A stretch of 39,801 nt of DNA, from NCBI GenBank assembly GCA_903925015.1, contig CAIYDY010000265.1:1-39801 (forward strand). Reading direction: 5' to 3'. Below are positions 37,318-39,801 of the stretch, in pieces. This DNA comes from an uncultured Acidobacteriia bacterium. GTDB lineage: Bacteria; Acidobacteriota; Terriglobia; Bryobacterales; Bryobacteraceae. The first letter of the stretch is position 1, and every line of letters starts with the position of its first letter. Both the position numbers and the translations under genes were made by a program. Under the pieces are notes generated by a model, which searched no databases, was not told the DNA's origin, and saw only the letters and a list, made by a program, of their open reading frames with translations.

Positions 37318-39546
37318 CTACTTGCTGTCGAAACGGTCCAGGTTCATCACTTTCGCCCAAGCCTTGGCAAAGTCCTGCACGAACTTCTCCTTGCCATCGG
37401 TGGCTGCATAGACCTCCGCCACAGCCCGCAACTCGGCGCTTGACCCGAACATCAGGTCGACCGGTGTCGCGGACCACTTCACTTGTCCGGTAGTGCGGTC
37501 CCGACCCTCGTAAATGCCCTCGGCGGTCGGTGACTTGCTCCATACCGTACCCATGTCGAGCAGATTCACAAAGAAGTCATTTCCCAACGTTCCCGGCCGG
37601 TCGGTGAAAACTCCGTTCGACGTTTGTCCGGTATTCGCGTTGAGCGTACGCATGCCGCCCACCAGAACCGTCATTTCGGGAACGGTCAAGGTGAGCAACT
37701 TCGCCCGGTCCACCATCATTTCCGGTGGCGAAAGGCGCTGTCCGGCACGGAAATAGTTCCGGAACCCATCCGCCATCGGCTCCAGATAGGCGAACGCGGC
37801 AGCGTCGGTCTGCGCTTGGGTCGCATCGGCGCGGCCTGGCTTGAACGGCACCGCCACCGTGTGCCCGGCCTTCTTGGCGGCCTGTTCGACGGCCGCGCCG
37901 CCACCAAGCACAATCAGGTCGGCCACCGAGACTTTCTTCTTCCCACCCGGCTGCGCTGTGTTGAATTCCTTCTGGATAGCCTCCAGTTTTGGCAACACCT
38001 TTGCAAGCTCGACCGGGTTGTTTGCCTCCCAGTCCTTCTGCGGTGCCAATCGGACGCGGGCACCATTGGCTCCGCCCCGCAGGTCCGTGCCGCGGAATGA
38101 AGCCGCCGACGACCACGCGGTCCGGACCAATTCGGGAACCGTCAAGCCCGACGCCAGTATCTTCGCCTTCAGTGCGGCGATATCCTTCGCGCCGACCGAG
38201 GCATAATCGATCTTCGGAAGCGGGTCCTGCCAAGTCAGTTGCTCGCGCGGCACTTCGGGGCCCAGATAGCGGGAACTCGGACCCATGTCGCGGTGCGTCA
38301 ACTTGAACCATGCCTTGGCAAACGCCAATTCGAACTCCGCCGGATTCTCGCGGAAGCGCATCGCTACTTTTCTGTAACTGGGGTCCTCCTTGAGCGCCAA
38401 GTCGGTGGTAAACATGATCGGGGCGTGCCGCTTCGACGGATCGGCCGCGTCGGGCACCAGGTTCGACGCCTGGCCGTTCGCGGGAATCCATTCGGTCGCG
38501 CCTGCCGGGCTCTTCGTTTTCACCCACTCGTAGGCGAACAGGTTGTCGAGGTATTGCATGCTCCATTTTGTCGGAGTGGCCGACCAGGCTCCTTCGAGGC
38601 CGCTGGTGATCGTATCGCCGCCCTTGCCCGAGCCGCAACGGTTCTCCCAGCCAATCCCTTGCTTCTCGATGGCCGAGCCCGCCGGGTCCGGTCCGATGCA
38701 ATTGGCTGGGGCTGCCGCACCGTGCGCCTTGCCGAAAGTGTGGCCGCCCGCAATCAGCGCCAAAGTCTCTTCGTCGTTCATCGCCATCCTGCCAAAGGTT
38801 TCGCGGATGTCCCTTGCTGCGGCCAGAGGGTCCGGATTGCCGTTCGGACCCTCTGGATTCACATAGATCAGGCCCATCTGGACCGCTCCCAGCGGCTGTG
38901 CCAGTTTCCTGTCGCCGGTGTAACGCTCGTCGGCCATGAACTTCTTCTCAGGTCCCCAATAGACCAGTTCCGGTTCCCAGTCATCCCGGCGCCCACCCGC
39001 GAACCCGAAGGTCTTGAATCCCATGGATTCCAAAGCCACGTTCCCGGCCAGCACCATCAAATCCCCCCACGAAATCTTCTGGCCGTATTTCTGCTTCACC
39101 GGCCACAGAAGCCGTCGGGCTTTGTCGAGATTGGCGTTGTCGGGCCAGCTGTTGAGCGGTTCGAAGCGCTGCTGTCCACCGTCGGCCCCGCCACGCCCGT
39201 CGGCAACCCGGTATGTGCCCGCGCTGTGCCAAGCCATCCGGATGAAGAATGGGCCGTAGTTGCCGTAATCCGCCGGCCACCAAGGCTGCGAAGTCGACAG
39301 GACCGTCTTGAGATCGCTCTTCACCGCTTTGAGGTCCACCGTTGCAAATGCCTTGGCGTAGTCAAACTGCTGGCCCAGCGGGTTGGATTCGGCGGAGTTC
39401 TGGCGAAGCGGCGAAAGGTCGATCCGGTCGGGCCACCAGAATTGGTTCGGGGTCGGCTGGCCCTGCGCCATCGCCGAATCTGCCATCATCAGCGGGAGCG
39501 CCGCGACCGCGAACGCCGCGAACCGGGCCTTCAAGTGCCTTTTCAT
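37318..39546 (-). CDS. katG: Catalase-peroxidase, exported form
   Basis: KatG breaks down hydrogen peroxide. The 742-residue protein has both halves of the family. Active-site residues are intact: distal R103, W106 and H107 in [11 protein letters not shown], proximal haem ligand H269 in [10 protein letters not shown], and the Trp-Tyr-Met adduct W106, Y228 ([10 protein letters not shown]) and M254 ([11 protein letters not shown]), so catalase activity should be kept. Unlike most KatG proteins, it starts with a clear signal peptide (about 1-28, ending AMA before QG), so it should act in the periplasm, as KatP does. AAAGGAG six bases before the ATG fixes the start. A palindrome sits in its promoter region. 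Confidence 0.97.
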   Translation of the reverse strand: MKRHLKARFAAFAVAALPLMMADSAMAQGQPTPNQFWWPDRIDLSPLRQNSAESNPLGQQFDYAKAFATVDLKAVKSDLKTVLSTSQPWWPADYGNYGPFFIRMAWHSAGTYRVADGRGGADGGQQRFEPLNSWPDNANLDKARRLLWPVKQKYGQKISWGDLMVLAGNVALESMGFKTFGFAGGRRDDWEPELVYWGPEKKFMADERYTGDRKLAQPLGAVQMGLIYVNPEGPNGNPDPLAAARDIRETFGRMAMNDEETLALIAGGHTFGKAHGAAAPANCIGPDPAGSAIEKQGIGWENRCGSGKGGDTITSGLEGAWSATPTKWSMQYLDNLFAYEWVKTKSPAGATEWIPANGQASNLVPDAADPSKRHAPIMFTTDLALKEDPSYRKVAMRFRENPAEFELAFAKAWFKLTHRDMGPSSRYLGPEVPREQLTWQDPLPKIDYASVGAKDIAALKAKILASGLTVPELVRTAWSSAASFRGTDLRGGANGARVRLAPQKDWEANNPVELAKVLPKLEAIQKEFNTAQPGGKKKVSVADLIVLGGGAAVEQAAKKAGHTVAVPFKPGRADATQAQTDAAAFAYLEPMADGFRNYFRAGQRLSPPEMMVDRAKLLTLTVPEMTVLVGGMRTLNANTGQTSNGVFTDRPGTLGNDFFVNLLDMGTVWSKSPTAEGIYEGRDRTTGQVKWSATPVDLMFGSSAELRAVAEVYAATDGKEKFVQDFAKAWAKVMNLDRFDSK

Positions 39547-39591
39547 AAGTTGCTCCTTTGCGTGGTGCGCTACAGTGCGCCACTGGTGCCA

Positions 39592-39641
39592 AGGATACAG
39601 GCCGCTGTTGACATCTGTCAATCCGAATGCAACTATGTCAA
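39592..39641 (-). promoter_or_regulatory. katG promoter with overlapping palindromic operator
   Basis: On the minus strand a -35 box TTGACA (39621-39616) and a -10 box TATCCT (39597-39592) are 18 bases apart. The -35 is half of a perfect palindrome TTGACA-GA-TGTCAA (39621-39608), and another TTGACA half-site lies at 39641-39636. A repressor bound there would block RNA polymerase. The protein is not known; BlaI/MecI-type, Fur/PerR-type or OxyR control are all possible, and none is coded nearby. Confidence 0.55.
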
Positions 39642-39679
39642 TAATCGGATTTTCCTATGGACGAAAAGAGCAGGAAGTT

Positions 39680-39801
39680 TGATGGAGTGGTCCCCAAAAC
39701 TGAGACAACCGGTTAAGGCTCATTTTTCAGAGAATGGAGAATTGAGTTATGGGAGCGTCTCGAAGGCTGTTTACGAAAGAGTTCAAGCTGGCCGCCGTCA
39801 G
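39680..39801 (+). mobile_element. Left end of an IS3-family insertion sequence, cut by window end
   Basis: From about 39680 (TGATGGAGTGGTCCCC) the sequence resembles the terminal inverted repeat and 5' leader of an IS3-family element, ahead of a transposase start. The exact tip (39680 or 39683) cannot be fixed because the right end and target duplication are outside the window. Confidence 0.6.
39749..39801 (+). CDS. IS3-family transposase OrfA, N-terminal fragment
   Basis: The ATG at 39749 begins MGASRRLFTKEFKLAAV, the standard opening of the IS3-family OrfA helix-turn-helix protein (consensus near RRRFTREFKLEAV). Only 17 full codons are in the window. GGAG lies about nine bases upstream. 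OrfA binds the IS ends; the catalytic OrfB would follow by frameshift beyond the window. Confidence 0.8.
   Translation, partial: MGASRRLFTKEFKLAAV

Noticed and set aside
36938-37543. Minus-strand open frame of about 200 codons overlapping the katG end
   Set aside because: Only its last 50 or so codons resemble a protein (the DUF4260 core); the rest is antisense sequence and the katG tail.

Overview
The window looks like chromosome of an Acidobacteriota bacterium of the Solibacter/Bryobacter group (class Terriglobia, order Bryobacterales). The evidence is a sedolisin-type peptidase ending in the Solibacter-associated TIGR03437 domain, two DUF1592 plus DUF1552 sets, a very large Oar-like TonB-dependent receptor that starts with a carboxypeptidase-regulatory-like domain, many exported proteins, and GC-rich third codon positions. 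This is judged from family knowledge; no database search was run.

Layout. Bases 1-128: 3' end of a 5S rRNA gene and the rRNA operon terminator. 181-1647: an exported protein of unknown function. 1674-6678 (minus): an overlapping operon of a DUF1592 multidomain cytochrome, a DUF1552 protein and an exported ankyrin protein. 6723-8745 (plus, divergent): an exported sugar-isomerase-like TIM barrel and a cyanophycinase-like S51 peptidase. 8753-11827 (minus): S53 peptidase. 11949-14623: a GT-C-like membrane protein and a split chromate transporter pair. 14634-16099: a beta-propeller protein and a small cytochrome. 16155-16599: HicB and HicA, facing each other tail to tail. 16790-23021 (plus): a second DUF1592, DUF1552 and TIM-barrel set, here with a nucleoside-hydrolase-like protein, and interrupted at 19079-19552 by a 28-bp perfect inverted repeat and a probable vapC remnant. 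23025-26532 (minus): amidohydrolase, glmS, yjbQ. 26588-34548 (plus): dihaem cytochrome c, PQQ dehydrogenase-like protein, Oar-like receptor, carboxylesterase. 34545-36704 (minus): exported glycoside-hydrolase-like protein. 36855-37129: a DUF4260 gene broken by inversion. 37318-39546 (minus): exported catalase-peroxidase KatG. From about 39680: the left end of an IS3-family element that runs off the window.

How the genes fit together. Most products are predicted to be exported and concern periplasmic redox chemistry (five c-type haem proteins, a quinoprotein-like dehydrogenase, KatG) or breakdown of sugars, esters, peptides and nucleosides. The DUF1592/DUF1552/TIM-barrel set appears twice with paralogous members and is the best candidate for an undescribed system. 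A second theme is promoter layout: many first genes of transcription units have a TANNNT box ending only 6-9 bases before the start codon and no Shine-Dalgarno sequence, which suggests widespread leaderless transcription.
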